Part shown: one piece after another, positions 1 to 11,028 of the stretch
Position numbering within the stretch: position 1 is the first letter of the stretch
Layout: the number at the start of each line of letters is the position of its first letter
Notes under the pieces: generated by a model
What the model saw: the letters and a program-made list of their open reading frames with translations, nothing else
What the model was told of the DNA's origin: nothing
Database searches by the model: none
Made by a program: the position numbers and the translations under genes
NCBI GenBank assembly: GCA_963971535.1
Contig: OZ020594.1
Span: forward strand, 110,774,643 to 110,838,642
Origin: Notolepis coatsorum
Taxonomy: Eukaryota; Chordata; Actinopteri; Aulopiformes; Paralepididae
Direction of reading: 5' to 3'
DNA length: 64,000 nucleotides

Positions 1-700
1 CAATGAGCAATGCGATAGCAATTGCTTCAGTTGCGTGTTTTTTAGCGCTTGTGAACACTTTGAGGGTGCTGGCTTGCTTCCCATACCTGGCGACGGCACG
101 TTTAATGGATTCTGCCTTATCCGCCTGATCCTTGAAACTTGTTTTATTCTTAGTCTCGAAATGGCGTTTCACAGATGATGTTTGGCAAACATTTTCCAAA
201 CAAAGCATTTTCCAAACAGAAAGAACACATAGCACGGTCCTTCTGACGGTCCACAAACCCGTAATCGTCTGTCCACGAGGGCTGGAATGTGCGAATTTGC
301 TTTGATTTCTTAGCGGGGGTTGCCATCATGACACTGCACAGAGTCCTCAGCACTGTGTGTTACCTGGCGCGACTGCTGCAGGAGGCCGGCGGGAGGCCGG
401 CTACAGCGGAGCACATGGGAACAGCTGATTGCTGTCATAATATAGGGGTGTGCAGAACAGTCTACTTACAAAAAATAACCTGTGGGAGGATTTCAACAAG
501 AGATATGCGACAACAGTGCAAAACATTTCACTATAATATTTCAAAGCGAAGTAAAAAAAAAATAATAATAATAATAATAATAATAATATTTTTTTTATTT
601 TATTTTTTATGCTGCCCCCCCCCCCCCCCCCCCCCACGTGCCTATGGAAATGGTCCCGTGTGCCTAAGCAGGCACGCGTGCCTAGGGTTGCCGACCCCTG
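1..700 (-). mobile_element. hAT transposon fragment (N-terminal part of BED-type transposase)
   Basis: On the minus strand a transposase-like N-terminus is readable from about 333 down: a lysine-rich start, then the motif RTFQPSWTDDYGFVDRQKDR followed by a C-x2-C pair, typical of hAT-derived proteins related to GTF2IRD2/EPM2AIP1. Near position 180 the frame shifts; the continuation (VKRHFETKNKTSFKDQADKA and on) runs off the left edge, so this copy is broken and incomplete. The outer end at 691-700 reads, on the minus strand, CAGGGGTCGGCAACCC, a classic hAT terminus. The region 545-637 is AT-rich followed by a poly-C tract. Family call is by motif; the other end lies outside the window. Confidence 0.75.
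545..637. repeat. A/T microsatellite followed by poly-C tract
   Basis: An AAT/ATA array and a T-rich run are followed by about 24 consecutive C. Apparent open frames across this tract encode only homopolymer peptides and are not genes. Confidence 0.9.
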
Positions 701-714
701 CTATACAGTGTCCT

Positions 715-1290
715 TGTTTCAGGAGGTGAGAGACGTAGTCAACCGTTCCACATACGAGATAAAGGGTCGCCACACCACATCAAATTTCCCACTTGATCCC
801 TGTAAAGTATATTTAATCTTTTCAACTTTTAAATGGTACATTACATCGCAAATCCATCTGCCAAATGAGGGAGGATGTTCATCTTTCCAGTTCATAAGAA
901 TGAGATGTCTTGCTAGAAGGGAGGAGTAAGCGATGCAGTTCAGTTGTGCTTTTGGTAGATGTAAGTCATCGGAGAGAACACCAGAAAAACCCAGGAAGTG
1001 ACACGGTTCCAGTACCCGACCTGCCAGGTCTGAGTAGAGCTTAAATATGGACGACCAGAAGTCTGCTAAGCTAGGACATGATCAAAATGTGTGGTACAGT
1101 CCGGCCGGGGCTTGTTTGCATCTGTTACAAGTAGGACTAACCTCAAGGAACATTTTTGACAGTTTGAGTTTGGATATATGTAGCCGATGTACAATCTTAA
1201 ATTGAATAAGCCTATGTCTCGCACAAATAGATGAAGCATGAACATTTGTCATTTTAACAGCAGAAACTTTCCAGATACGTTGCCATCGTC
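715..1290 (-). mobile_element. L1/Tx1-type LINE fragment, C-terminal end of ORF2
   Basis: Read on the minus strand, the segment encodes the C-terminal region of an L1/Tx1-like ORF2 protein: a block with RHRLIQFKIVHRLHISKLKL, a zinc-knuckle-like CNRC...H....C, and an ending with WRPFISYVERLTT. The expected tryptophan codon of the knuckle (HTFW) is a TGA, so the copy is dead. It is 5'-truncated near 1,290 and ends near the hAT boundary at 700. It probably entered before or beside the hAT, but the order is not decidable here. Confidence 0.8.
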
Positions 1291-1445
1291 CCGACAGAGC
1301 GCTGTTGACGGGGAGCTCTGATGGGTTCGCTTGGTGGTGTTATTAGCATTGAACAGCTAACCGAAAGCTAGCATTAACTAACGTTAAAGTTTTAGCTTTA
1401 ACGTTACTTTGGCTAAAGTTGGGGCTATTCATAATCCAGCAATAA

Positions 1446-1500
1446 TGGCTGCTGACCTGCAAGCAAAGTACAGCAAGTTGGCAAATGAGTATTCCAAGTT
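1446..1500 (+). CDS. ppp1r21: ppp1r21 exon 1-like coding segment
   Basis: An ATG at 1,446 opens the peptide MAADLQAKYSKLANEYSKL. From memory this matches the N-terminus of protein phosphatase 1 regulatory subunit 21 (KLRAQ-motif protein; human starts MASAELQGKYQKLAQEYSKL), an endosome-associated coiled-coil protein. Agreement stops at EYSK, where the sequence reads AA|GTTAAA, a weak but possible 5' splice site, so it would be the first exon ending in phase. The preceding 100 bases are rich in AACGTTA and carry no further coding signal. No exon 2 (LRAQNQ...) is visible downstream within 62 kb, which is all repeats. So this is either the gene start before a very long intron, or an exon copy carried by a transposon. 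The call rests on 19 residues. Confidence 0.5.
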
Positions 1501-2149
1501 AAATCACATTTTCACCAGTAACGTTAGTCTTTCCATCTACCGGTAGCTCATGCTAGCTAACCTAACGTTAGCTCACGTTAACGTCGTCACTGATCGACCA
1601 CCTCGCGTACACAATTAATGACATGTTGCGGACAGCCATATCGGTGACAATGTTTAGCTTTTAGTGCCAAATGATAAGAGTCTGAGGCGGAGTCTCAAAA
1701 GAGAATGTTGAATATTTATTGTGCAAAAATCACAACAAAAAAACTGAGCCTTGTGGAAGCAAGTGCAGCAACGAATAATGTCTGTGTGGAACTAATGTGC
1801 CAACAACCTTTCCGTGGGTGAACTCATTGAGATAGTTTTCAATTACTGATACTAATACTAATTTATACAATCACCTGTTGTTGAATAAATACCATTACTT
1901 TATAGTTATTACTAAAAAACAGTATATATAAAACAGTAACTGTGTAAAAAAAATTAATGTTTTATAATTTATATAATTGTTTTTATTTTTTTATGTATGC
2001 ACTGGTATCGGATCAGTATCGGTATCGGCCGATACCCAAAGCTTAGGTATCGGAATCGGGTCGGGAAGGAAAAAATGGTATCGGAACATCTCTATTTGAG
2101 ATCAGGCGGGCCGCTGCGTTCTGAATGAGTGTCCACTTGAATAACATGT
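1501..2149. mobile_element. AT-rich region ending in a hAT-type terminus
   Basis: No gene is visible from 1,501 to 1,990. From about 2,006 to 2,094 the sequence is a run of GTATCGG/CCGATAC words ending at 2,094; on the minus strand the end reads TAGAGATGTTCCGATACC, a terminus type common to fish hAT elements. The opposite terminus was not found, so the element's extent is unknown; it could include the ppp1r21-like exon. Confidence 0.5.
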
Positions 2150-2524
2150 CCACTTGTTATTTTATAGCCTTATATAATAAAAAGTCCAAACCTTTGTCCA
2201 ACATCTCATCAAGCAGAATCAGCAGGAACAGAATCCCTCTTCCTCTCCACCATGCACTGCTGCTGGGATGTTAGTGGAGGAGGATGCTTTATGACAACGT
2301 GGTAATGGATCAGACCACCTGTAGTCGATACTGATCACATGTAGCTAGTATCAGCCTGATAGTGGTGTTGGGTATAGGATCTGTGCATCCCTATATATTG
2401 GTTCAGTGTGTTGTTACTTTCCTGTTAAGAGAGTAGTGTGAAATAGTGACCTGTCCCTTTGTTACTTTCAAAAGCAATGGTTACAACAAATGACATTTAA
2501 ATGATTTTATGCCCTTCTTTCTAG

Positions 2525-4509
2525 ACTCCATGGCCTTACAGCTGTGTATCTGTGAAGAGGAGGTTCCCCCTGAGCAGCAGGAGAGGAGCCCCAGTCTGGT
2601 CCAGGAGGAGCCAGAGCTCCTACAGATGAAAGAGGAACAGGAGGAACTCTGGATCAGTCAGGAGGGAGAGGAGCTTCCTGTCTCTGTGAAGAGTGAACAT
2701 GATGAAGAGAAACCTCAGTCCTCACAGCTCAGCCAAACCCAGGACACAGAGCCCCTCCAGATTAAAGAGGAACAGGAGGAACTCTGGATCAGTCAGGAGG
2801 GAGAGGAGCTTCCTGTCTCTGTGAAGAGTGAACATGATGAAGAGAAACCTCAGTCCTCACAGCTCAGCCAAACCCAGGACACAGAGCCCCTCCAGATTAA
2901 AGAGGAACAGGAGGAACTTTGGATCAGTCAGGAGGGAGAGGAGCTTCCTGTCTCTGTGAAGAGTGAACATGATGAAGAGAAACCTCAGTCCTCACAGCTC
3001 AGCCAAACCCAGGACACAGAGCCCCTCCAGATTAAAGAGGAACAGGAGGAACTGTGTCAAGATCTAGAGGAGGCTGATGGCTCCAAGATGACCTTACAAC
3101 CTATGAAATGTGAAAATGAAGGTGAGAACACTCTGTCCTCACAACTCAGCCAAAACCGGGACCCAGAGCAGATTAAAGATGAACTAGATCAAGGGCTGGA
3201 AGAAGCTGATCTCTCCAAGATCACAGTAGACCCAGTGAAATGTGAAGATGGTCAAGAGAACGCTCCGTCCTTCCAGCCTCTTCAAACCCAAAGGGAGAAC
3301 AACAGAGAAGCATACTCTTTACCCAGCACCTCAACTGAACACATGAAAACAGAACCTGAAGGAGAGGACTGTGGAGTAGCAGAACTAACCAGTAACTTAG
3401 ATCCAGCTGGTGATTTAGAACCAACTAGAGATAGCCAGCCTCTCTCTTCAGACTGTTCTCTAACTGAGACTGATGATGGTGATGACAGTTCTGGAGCTGA
3501 GACTGATGATAGTGATAAATGGAAGGAGAGTGGAGGTCCAGGTTTGATGGCAGTAAAACAAAAGAAGACACAGAAAATACAAACGTTGTCTAACAGGCCT
3601 GGGTTCAGCAAGAAGAGAGATCTGAAGATACACATAAAAAATCATACCGGAGTGAAACCAATTGGTTGTTCAGTCTGTGGGAAAGGGTTCAGTAGGAAGG
3701 GAGATCTGAAGACACACATGATAACACATACTGGAGAGAAACCATTTAGTTGTTCAGTTTGTGGGAAAGGAATCAATACAAAGGGAAATCTGAAGACACA
3801 CATGAGAACCCATACTGGAGAGAAACCTTTTATTTGTTCAGTTTGTGGGAAAGTGTTCAATCACCAAGGACATCTGAAGAGACACATGAGAACACATACT
3901 GGAGAGAAACCATTTAGTTATTCAGTTTGTGCGAAAGGGCAAACAAATCTGAAGACACACATGAGAACACATACTGGAGAGAAACGATTTAGCTGTTCAG
4001 TTTGTGGGAAAGGTTTCAGTCAGCAAACAAATATGAAGAGACACATGATAACTCATACTGGAGAGAAACTATTTAGCTGTTCAGTTTGTGGGAAAGGTTT
4101 CAGTATGAAGGAAACTCTGAAGAGACACATGATAACACATACTGGAGAGAAACCATTTAGCTGTTCAGTTTGTGGGAAAGGGTTCAGTCAGCAAACAAAT
4201 ATGAAGAAACACACTAGAACTCATACTGGAGAGAAACCATTTAGCTGTTCAGTTTGTGGGAAAGGGTTCAGTAAGCAAACACATCTGAAGACACACATGA
4301 GAACACATACTGGAGAGAAACCATTTAGCTGTTCAGTTTGTGGGAAAGGGTTCAGTCAGCAAACAAATCTGAAGACACACACTAGAACTCATACAGGAAA
4401 GAAACCATTTAGTTGTTCAGTTTGTGGGAAAGGTTTCAGTAGGAAGGGAAATCTGAAGACACACACTAGAACTCATACTGGAAAGAAACCATTTAGTTGT
4501 TCCGTTTAA
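2525..4509 (+). CDS. C2H2 zinc-finger protein, last exon (arm A copy)
   Basis: A probable DNA-binding transcription factor of the large fish-specific C2H2 family. The open frame runs back to 2,509, but a splice acceptor (TTCTTTCTAG, ending 2,524) suggests this is a downstream exon; the in-frame ATG at 2,530 (MALQLCICEEEVPPEQQ) is a possible start. Residues about 40-190 hold a 45-residue acidic repeat (135 bp, three full copies and a partial one) with KEEQEELWISQEGEELP. From about residue 386 there are nine well-formed fingers (C-x2-C-x12-H-x3-H with TGEKPF linkers). One degenerate finger lies before them (cysteines lost), another is shortened in the middle (YSVCAKGQTNL), and the protein ends inside a twelfth, at CSV. 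An AATAAA lies 22 bases after the stop. No KRAB or SCAN box is visible. The usual fish N-terminal exon (MSKVQ-like) was not found. Confidence 0.8.
2626..3040 (+). repeat. 135-bp in-frame tandem repeat (three copies) in the zinc-finger gene
   Basis: Units start near 2,626, 2,761 and 2,896 with a partial fourth near 3,031. They are almost identical, and each encodes 45 residues containing KEEQEELWISQEGEELP. The arm B gene has one such unit, so copy number changed after the duplication. Confidence 0.85.
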
Positions 4510-4530
4510 GCTGAGAGTAGACTTGAAAAG

Positions 4531-4536
4531 AATAAA
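4531..4536 (+). promoter_or_regulatory. Polyadenylation signal AATAAA of the arm A zinc-finger gene
   Basis: A canonical hexamer 22 bases past the stop codon. The same hexamer is kept at 32,016-32,021 on the minus strand in arm B. Confidence 0.55.
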
Positions 4537-4853
4537 GAGAACAGGTCCCCAAACACAGTTTGCAGTATATTAAATAGAAACCCCATGTACTTTTTTAGAA
4601 GAAGAACACACACATGCGAGATGGGCGACACACAGGAACACTCACACATGCACTGATGAAATGTCTCTCTGCACTTTTCCCATCCCGTCGTCCTTCCCCC
4701 CCAAGGGCAGCCGGGAGCAGACATGGGCTGTGGCGTGGGCCGCGCCCGGGGACCAATCCAAGTGCTCCTGTCCATCTTCGTCAGGGACGCGACAGCGTTA
4801 GCCATCTGTTCTGCATGTTTTTCCTTTGGGTTTATCTTATCTGGAGGGGAAAC

Positions 4854-5017
4854 CCTTGCGTGTACGGGCAGAACATGCAAACTCCACACAGAAAGGCCCG
4901 GGAGATACCCCACCTGGGTACCTGGCAACGCGGCAACCTGGTCCCCAAGTGGGAATTGAACCCAGGACCTTCTAGCTGTGAGGCGACAGTGTTAACCACT
5001 ACACCACCGTGCCGCCC
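4854..5017 (-). mobile_element. tRNA-derived SINE, 5' part, private to arm A
   Basis: On the minus strand it begins GGGCGGCACGGTGGTGTAGT and shows an A-box-like TGGTGTAGTGGTTA and a B-box-like GGTTCAATTCCC, followed by the SINE body (CTTTCTGTGTGGAGTTTGCA) found throughout fish genomes. It is flanked by AAAC at 4,850-4,853 and 5,018-5,021. Arm B shows the uninterrupted site (GGGGAACAATTCTG in reverse complement), so insertion followed the duplication. Confidence 0.8.
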
Positions 5018-5027
5018 AAACATTCTG

Positions 5028-5170
5028 TTCCCATACTAAGTAGTATACTCAACAGGATCCCCATGTACTTACACTAAGTAGTATACTCAACAGGAACACC
5101 ATGTACTTATACTAAGTAGTATACTCAACAGGAACCCCATGTACTTATACTAAGTAGTATACTCAATAGG
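5028..5170. repeat. 38-bp minisatellite
   Basis: About four copies of a unit containing ACTAAGTAGTATACTCAACA and CCCATGTACTTA. Arm B keeps shorter remnants at about 29,090-29,184 and 30,465-30,500, split by a hAT element. Confidence 0.85.
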
Positions 5171-5982
5171 AATCCTTAGGACTTATTTTTGTTTTGTGAC
5201 TGATTCCGTTTATCTTCATTCATATCAAACACAAAGATTCTGTACCTCCTTTTTTGATTTAGTCAATAAAATATATCTCATATGCTTGTTTTGACTCTTT
5301 CATTATGAGTGTTATAATTTAAAATGCTGTGTAGCCATTAGGACATGATATTTTACTTAAGTTAAAAGTAGAATACTCTACAGAAAATAGTTGCTAAATG
5401 AAATAGAAAGCTCTAGACATTAATGTTGAGTTTTTCAAATGTATTATTTTGGCACAAACCCGGTGCCATTTAGCTCCATTGTATTGGAGTGACAGCAGAC
5501 ATCTCTACTGCAGATATGTCGTGCCCTAGTGGGCTTCGCTCATAAGTAGTTCAAGGTAGCAGTCAGAAGACTGAGGTGTGACAGCAACAGTGTATTCCTT
5601 CAATAACTGGTGGCGCCAGAGAGCATCTGACAAAACCTCAGCCTGTTTCACCACAGAACTGGTGGGTCACGTGCTTGAAGCTCTGATCCCTAGGAAGACT
5701 TCAGTGTTCAATGTTGAAAGACGGACACATCACATTGGACCTGGACTTCAATTTAATAACAAATGGACTTCCATAATGTTATTACTGTATATATTATGTT
5801 GTATGTATCAATAATGTTGTAGATTGTGGCTGCAATATTATCATTCATTGATAATTGTTCCACGGTAACAATTAGGGATTGGAAATGTAGCAGCCAAAAT
5901 AGTGATTTTGTGTTCACGAAGATTTTATATTAATTTATTCTCATTTACATTATTGAATTGAAATATTTACACTAATCTAATT
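5171..5982. other. Non-coding arm A sequence
   Basis: No gene, motif or terminal repeat is recognised. The block is duplicated in arm B (27,476-28,157 and 28,985-29,090) with small length differences, such as about 20 extra bases near 5,950. The end near 5,982 is where the L2 LINE begins. Confidence 0.6.
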
Positions 5983-6339
5983 TCTGAGCACCCAAGGTCG
6001 CAGTACAGGGTTAAAAACAAATACAATTTCACACAGTAAAAACACAGTATTACAGAGTTACATAGGGGAGCAGTTGTAATAAACTTAAAATGAAAGTGAA
6101 TATGCCAGAATGAACAGATGTGTTTTGAGACGGGAAACAAAGGTGGGGAGGTTATCTATTTCACAGATGTCTTGTGGGGGAATTCCAGAGGCGGGGGGGG
6201 GGGGGGGGGGGGGGGGAGAAGGATCTGCTTCCCATGGTAGTCAGACAGGAAAGGGGAGTGACAAGTTGGAAGGAAGAGGAGGATCTGAGTGACCGAGACG
6301 GAGTGTAGGACTGGAGAAGTTCTGTGAGATAAGGAGGGG

Positions 6340-7841
6340 CTAGGTTATGGAGGGCCTTGAAAGTGAGTAGTAATACTTTGTAGTCAGTGCGGGACTTGAC
6401 AGGCAGCCAGTGGAGTTGGTGGAGAACAGGAGTGATGTGGTTGGTGGAGAACAGGAGTGATGTGGTTGGTGGAGAACAGGAGTGATGTGGTTGGTGGAGG
6501 GAGTTCTGGTGATAATTCGGGCGGCTGAGTTTTGGACCAGTTGGAGTTTATGGAGATACTTGTGTGGGAGACCAATGAGGAGGGAGTTACAGTAATCCAG
6601 GCGGGATGTGACCAGGGCGTGAACAAGAGTAGCGGTGCTGGTGGGTGTAAGTGAGGGGCGGAGACGATTAATGTTGCGTAGGTGGAAGTAAGCGGACCGT
6701 GTGATGTTATTTATGTGGGATTTGAATGACCGTGTGCTATCGAGGATGACACCCAAACTCTTAACCTGAGGGGAGGGGAAGACTGTACAGTTGTTAATGC
6801 TGAGGGGGAAACTGTGGGATTTGGCTATGGTGGATTTGGAACCAATGAGGAGTACCTCGGTTTTATCATTGTTTAGTTTTAGGTAGTTTAGTGTGAACCA
6901 TAAATTAATTTCCTTTAAGCATTCAGTAAGGGAGGTGGTGGGGAGTGCAGAGTCAGGTTTGGTGGGGAAATAGAGCGGTGTCATCCGCGTAGCAGTGAAA
7001 CTGTAGAGCAGATGTTCTGAAGATGTTGCCAAGGAGAGGGCCCAGAACAGAACCCTGGGGGACACCGGTGGTAACTGAAGTGGAGTGTGATGTAACATCT
7101 CTCAGTTGTACATATTGAGTGCGGCCTGTGAGGTATGAGTTGAACCAGTGAAGAGGGGTGCCAGTGATGCCAATGGAGGTTAGTCTGTCTAGAAGAATGG
7201 AATGTGAAATGGTGTCAAATGCTGCAGAGAGATCCAGAAGTATAAGTATAGTGAGGAGAGCAGAATCGGCAGCCACTAGTAAATCATTTGTGATTTTAAC
7301 TAGGGCTGGTTCAGTGCTATGGAGAGATCCAAAACCAGGTTGAAATTGCTCAAACAGATTGTTGCTGGAGAGGTGAGTGTGAACCTGGGCTGCCACCGTT
7401 TTTTCCCAGTATTTTGGCAAGAAATGGAAGATTTGAAATAGGCCGGAAATTATTTAGGATATTGGGGTCTGCACCAGGTTTCTTCAATCTGGGAGTAATA
7501 GCGGCTGTTTTGAGGGCAGAGGGAACAAGACCAGAGGTCAGGGAGGAGTGTATGATGGCAGTTATTGTAGAAGACGAGGATGGTGGGCAGGCTTTAACTA
7601 GGTGGGTGGGAAGGGGCTCTAACTGACATGTAGAAGAGTTAGCTTTAACTAGGTGGGTGGGAAGGGGCTCTAACTGACATGTAGAAGAGTTAGCTTTTCG
7701 GATGAGGTCTGATATGTCACTAACAGATGGGAGTAGAAAACTAGAGCGAGAGAATGGGAGCATCAGGGAAGGAACACGGTGAACTGTAGGTGACATTAGA
7801 TGAGGAACACAGTTGCTGATGTATTTTTGTGATTTTCGCAT
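6340..7841 (-). pseudogene. L2 LINE ORF2, reverse-transcriptase region (broken)
   Basis: The RT domain is readable in overlapping frames. The N-terminal part includes LKKPGADPNILNNFRPISNL and the finger/palm region has FDTISHSILLDRL. The catalytic block is [11 protein letters not shown] near 6,985. The C-terminal part has [16 protein letters not shown] and [13 protein letters not shown]. Frames change between these blocks and local tandem duplications add errors (63 bp twice at 7,565-7,700; 24 bp about three times at 6,415-6,500), so no product is expected. In life it would reverse-transcribe its own mRNA at a nicked target. Confidence 0.85.
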
Positions 7842-8081
7842 TGAAAAAGTCCATGAACAAATTACATTGAGAAACAGAGTGCATTAGTGGAGTGAGAGTG
7901 TCAGGAGGCTGTAAGATTGATTTAACAGTGGAAAACAGGGCTTGAGTGCTTCCTGCGCCTGAGCTAATTACACTGGCACAGTGAGTACTTTTAGCTCTGG
8001 AGAGAGCTTCCTTATAGTGGAGTATGTGGTTAAAGTACATTTCTTTATGGACAGTAAGACCAGTCTTAGTCTGGAGGCGCT

Positions 8082-9035
8082 CTAGGCGGCGGCCTTTGGC
8101 TTTGAGCAGCGTAGCTCAGGTGTAAACCAGGGTGCAGAGCGAGTAAAGGAAACAGTCCGTGTTTTAAGTGGAGCAAAAGTGTCTAAGAGGTTATGGAGTC
8201 CATTGTTGTATATTGAGACCAGTTCATCACAGGTTGATTCATTGTCATGACAGGAAAGGTTATTAATAAGTTCACTGGATAGAGCAGGTACATCGATGTT
8301 CCTAATATTCCTGAAAGAGATGGAACGTGACACGTTTGTTTTGTGTGTCTTCAGGATGACATTAAAAGATATGAACTTGTGATCAGAGATGGGCAGGTCA
8401 GACGCAGTACAGTTTTGGGCTGCGACACCAGAGCAGCACACTGAGTCCAAAGTGTGTCCTTTGGAGTGAGTAGGGAAGTCAACATATTGTTGAAATCCAC
8501 AGCTGTCCAGGGAAGATGTGAGCTCCTTGGTAGTAGAATTGTTTATATTGTCCATATGAACATTAAAATGCAGTAAAATATTAGGAGACAGTAAGTTTAG
8601 TGAAGCTAAAAAGGCAGAGAGTTCATCTATAAAATCTCTATTTGGCTTTGGTGGTCTGTAGACAGTCACTAGAATGGTAGGCGTTGGACCATGAATTTGA
8701 AGCAATGCATTCAAATTACTTGTCCACAGGAACTGTCAATGAGGACACTTGCCACTTCTCATTGTAGATTATCGCGAGACCACCTCCTCGCTTATCGGAG
8801 GGGTGGGGTTGACGGATGTAAACATACCCATGCGGAGTAGTCTCATTAAGTTGTGAAAGTCATTAGGTATCTGCCAAGTTTCAGTCAGACACAAGAAATC
8901 CAATTTACGATCGGTCAGCAGACCCTGTAGTAGCAGACCTTTCTCAGTAAGCGATCGTGTGTTAAAAAGCCCAATGATAATGTTTTTATCAGGTTGAGTA
9001 CTCACGTTAGCCGGTCTGGCTAGACTAGCCAGCAC
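8082..9035 (-). pseudogene. L2 LINE ORF2, apurinic-like endonuclease region (broken)
   Basis: It starts with FNTRSLTEKGLLLQGLLTDR and FLCLTETW, continues with TVYRPPKPNRDFIDEL, and ends with LPISDHKFISFNV, the SDH block of APE-type endonucleases. The usual GDFN motif reads HFNVHMD here, so the catalytic aspartate is lost. A frame break separates the two halves near 8,740. Confidence 0.8.
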
Positions 9036-9428
9036 ACTGTGGTCAACAGACCGATGTCTATAACCAGGTATAGTGGGACAACGGTTTGTGATTAAAACCG
9101 GGATATTATTTACTGTATGAGGTCCAAGTTCGAAAATTGGTAGGCCTGAAGAGGAGGGAGGGGGGGGTAATATTAACTACTGTGGGAGTATTGGGGGAGT
9201 AGTGATCAGCAGGACTCACAGTGGGATGCTCAACATAATGACCAGGTGAAGACATGAAGTGAAGTCCTTTCGGGATGAAGACTTCGACTAGGCTTCTTTC
9301 CTCTCTCTTTCCATTTAGTGGGCCTACTAATTCTGACAGGGGTGTTTTTGACACAATTATTATGCAATAATTGCAATACTATAGTACATGGAGGAACTAT
9401 TGTGGTAGGGGCTGGGATCAGGGGGACG

Positions 9429-10684
9429 TCAATGGTTGAGGGACCTGTCAGCACCAGGCAGAGCGTGGGCGAGTAGTGCCACAGTCTGGGTCTGCTGTGA
9501 GACATAGGTGGAGGGAGGAGAACAGTGATGGATGCTGTAGGATAGGTTGGAGGAAAGTGCTCGGGCGCCTGCAAAGTTTAAATGGAGACCATCTACAGCA
9601 AAGAGATTGCTACGCTGCCAGAAGAGGTCAAAGTTATTTATAAAGTTCACGTTGTGGGTACGACAAGCGGACTGGAGCCAGGTGTTTAGGCTTAGCAGTC
9701 TGGAGAAGCGGCCGAGGCCACGGCCAGGAGAGGGGGTGGGGCCAGAGATACTGACGCTGTAGTGAAGATGTTTCAGTACATAAAATCATGCTTTAACAGC
9801 TCAGACTGCTGTTTCCTAACGTCATTTGTACCTGCGTGCACTATGAGCCAATCAGCAGCGGGGAAGGATGTCATAACCTCTTGGATTTTATCCGTGATGA
9901 CCGCCACTGTGGCACCTGGAAAAACCACAGTGTGTGCATTTTTGACTGAGAAGCGTCTGATTATCGAGTCGCCTATTATGATTGTCACTGGTGGAGACAG
10001 GGACAGTTTTGAGGCCAGGCGAGGCCTTGGGGGACCGGATGGTCGTGGCAAAACTGGCTGGGAGACCTCCGCTGACTTGGGAGAGAGAGAACGACCAGAG
10101 TGTTTTTTAACTGCTAATCTTAACAGATGACGTCGCTCACTACTTTTACTGGAGGACTGGGCAACGGCCGAGGTGATCGAGGGGAAGTCATCATCCAGGA
10201 CAGAGAAGGGATTGGCAGTGAATACCGGAGGGGCGGACTGGTGAGCATGGGGGATACGGTTTCCCCGGGGATGGCCCCGACCAGCCAAAGACCACGGGTC
10301 CGGGGTGGAGCTTGTGGGGGGCCGCTTGGACTTAGCTCCCTCTCGGGTCCATCTCTCTTCAGGCTGTGTGTACAGTACTGTCTTACCCAACTCCTCCATA
10401 ACTGAGGTACCAGCTACATGACCCAGAAACACCTCTGGGTAAGATGAATCGGCACCTGCAGGGGGTGGAGCTGAGGGGGTCGGATCTGTGTCTCCTGGGG
10501 CTGGTTCCTCAGGGATGATTGAGTCACTCAGGTCATGTCGAAGGATTTTTGATGCCTCAAACAAGGAGTCCAAGAGGTGCTCATCTTCCTTGATACTGTA
10601 GAGCATGGATATTCTCCCTTCCAGCATGGACACTTTCTGGGTCAGGTGGAGGCATCCATCGCATCTGGGAGGTGAGGTAGGCAT
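9429..10684 (-). pseudogene. L2 LINE ORF1 with SGNH/GDSL esterase domain (broken)
   Basis: The main frame (9,773-10,684, 303 aa) starts MPTSPPRCDGCLHLTQKVSM with a short coiled-coil-like stretch, then a proline/serine-rich linker. It then enters an esterase-like domain: TIIIGDSIIRRF (block I, GDS nucleophile) and WLIVHAGTNDV. A separate frame at 9,429-9,650 carries DGLHLNFAGARAL, the Asp-His block V of the same fold. CR1/L2-group LINEs are known to carry such an ORF1 esterase; its role is unclear. The frame break makes this a pseudogene. Confidence 0.8.
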
Positions 10685-11028
10685 AGTGCCCTACCTTGCA
10701 GTCCACAGGACCGAGGCAGTGAAGCAGTCCCAGGAAGGCTGACCCAGACTGGTAGTAAGCAGGCAGGCAGGCAGGAGACCAACAGGCCAGACACTGTTAA
10801 CAATATATAGACATGCCATAGTGAACCTATTGTCATTGATATACATGCATTACAAATATTTATGAATTAATTATTGACCATTGCAATAAGCCCCGCCCCT
10901 TTCATAGCTCATGAACCGTTCATCGTACAGACTTGTGGGAGGGGTTAATGAGTGGTGGGGGCTTCCCCTGGAAGGTTGGTGGTACCGTTAAAAACGGCTG
11001 TAAAAGCTGTTCAGCTCATCCGGTAGGG

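Larger units (their letters stand above)
5983..10793 (-). mobile_element. L2-clade LINE, near full length but decayed, private to arm A
   Basis: A minus-strand non-LTR retrotransposon with an esterase-bearing ORF1 (about 9,429-10,684), an endonuclease (8,082-9,035) and reverse transcriptase (6,340-7,841). The 3' end near 5,983 reads, on the minus strand, CGACCTTGGGTGCTCAG, like L2 tails. Frames are broken many times. Arm B lacks it: both edges (ACTAATCTAATTT at 5,982 and TGTTAACAATATATAG at 10,794) occur there without the LINE, but separated by a different 475-bp segment. It therefore inserted after the duplication, or replaced that segment. Confidence 0.85.

Noticed and set aside
289-929. 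Open frames with long I/F/P runs near the poly-C tract
   Set aside because: They translate microsatellite and homopolymer sequence and have no domain.
2509-2529. ATG at 2,509 as the start of the zinc-finger protein
   Set aside because: It lies in the probable intron upstream of the splice acceptor at 2,524; the ATG at 2,530 or an upstream exon is more likely.
3282-3860. Antisense open frames across the zinc-finger gene
   Set aside because: Shadow frames of the coding strand; the same appear opposite the arm B gene.
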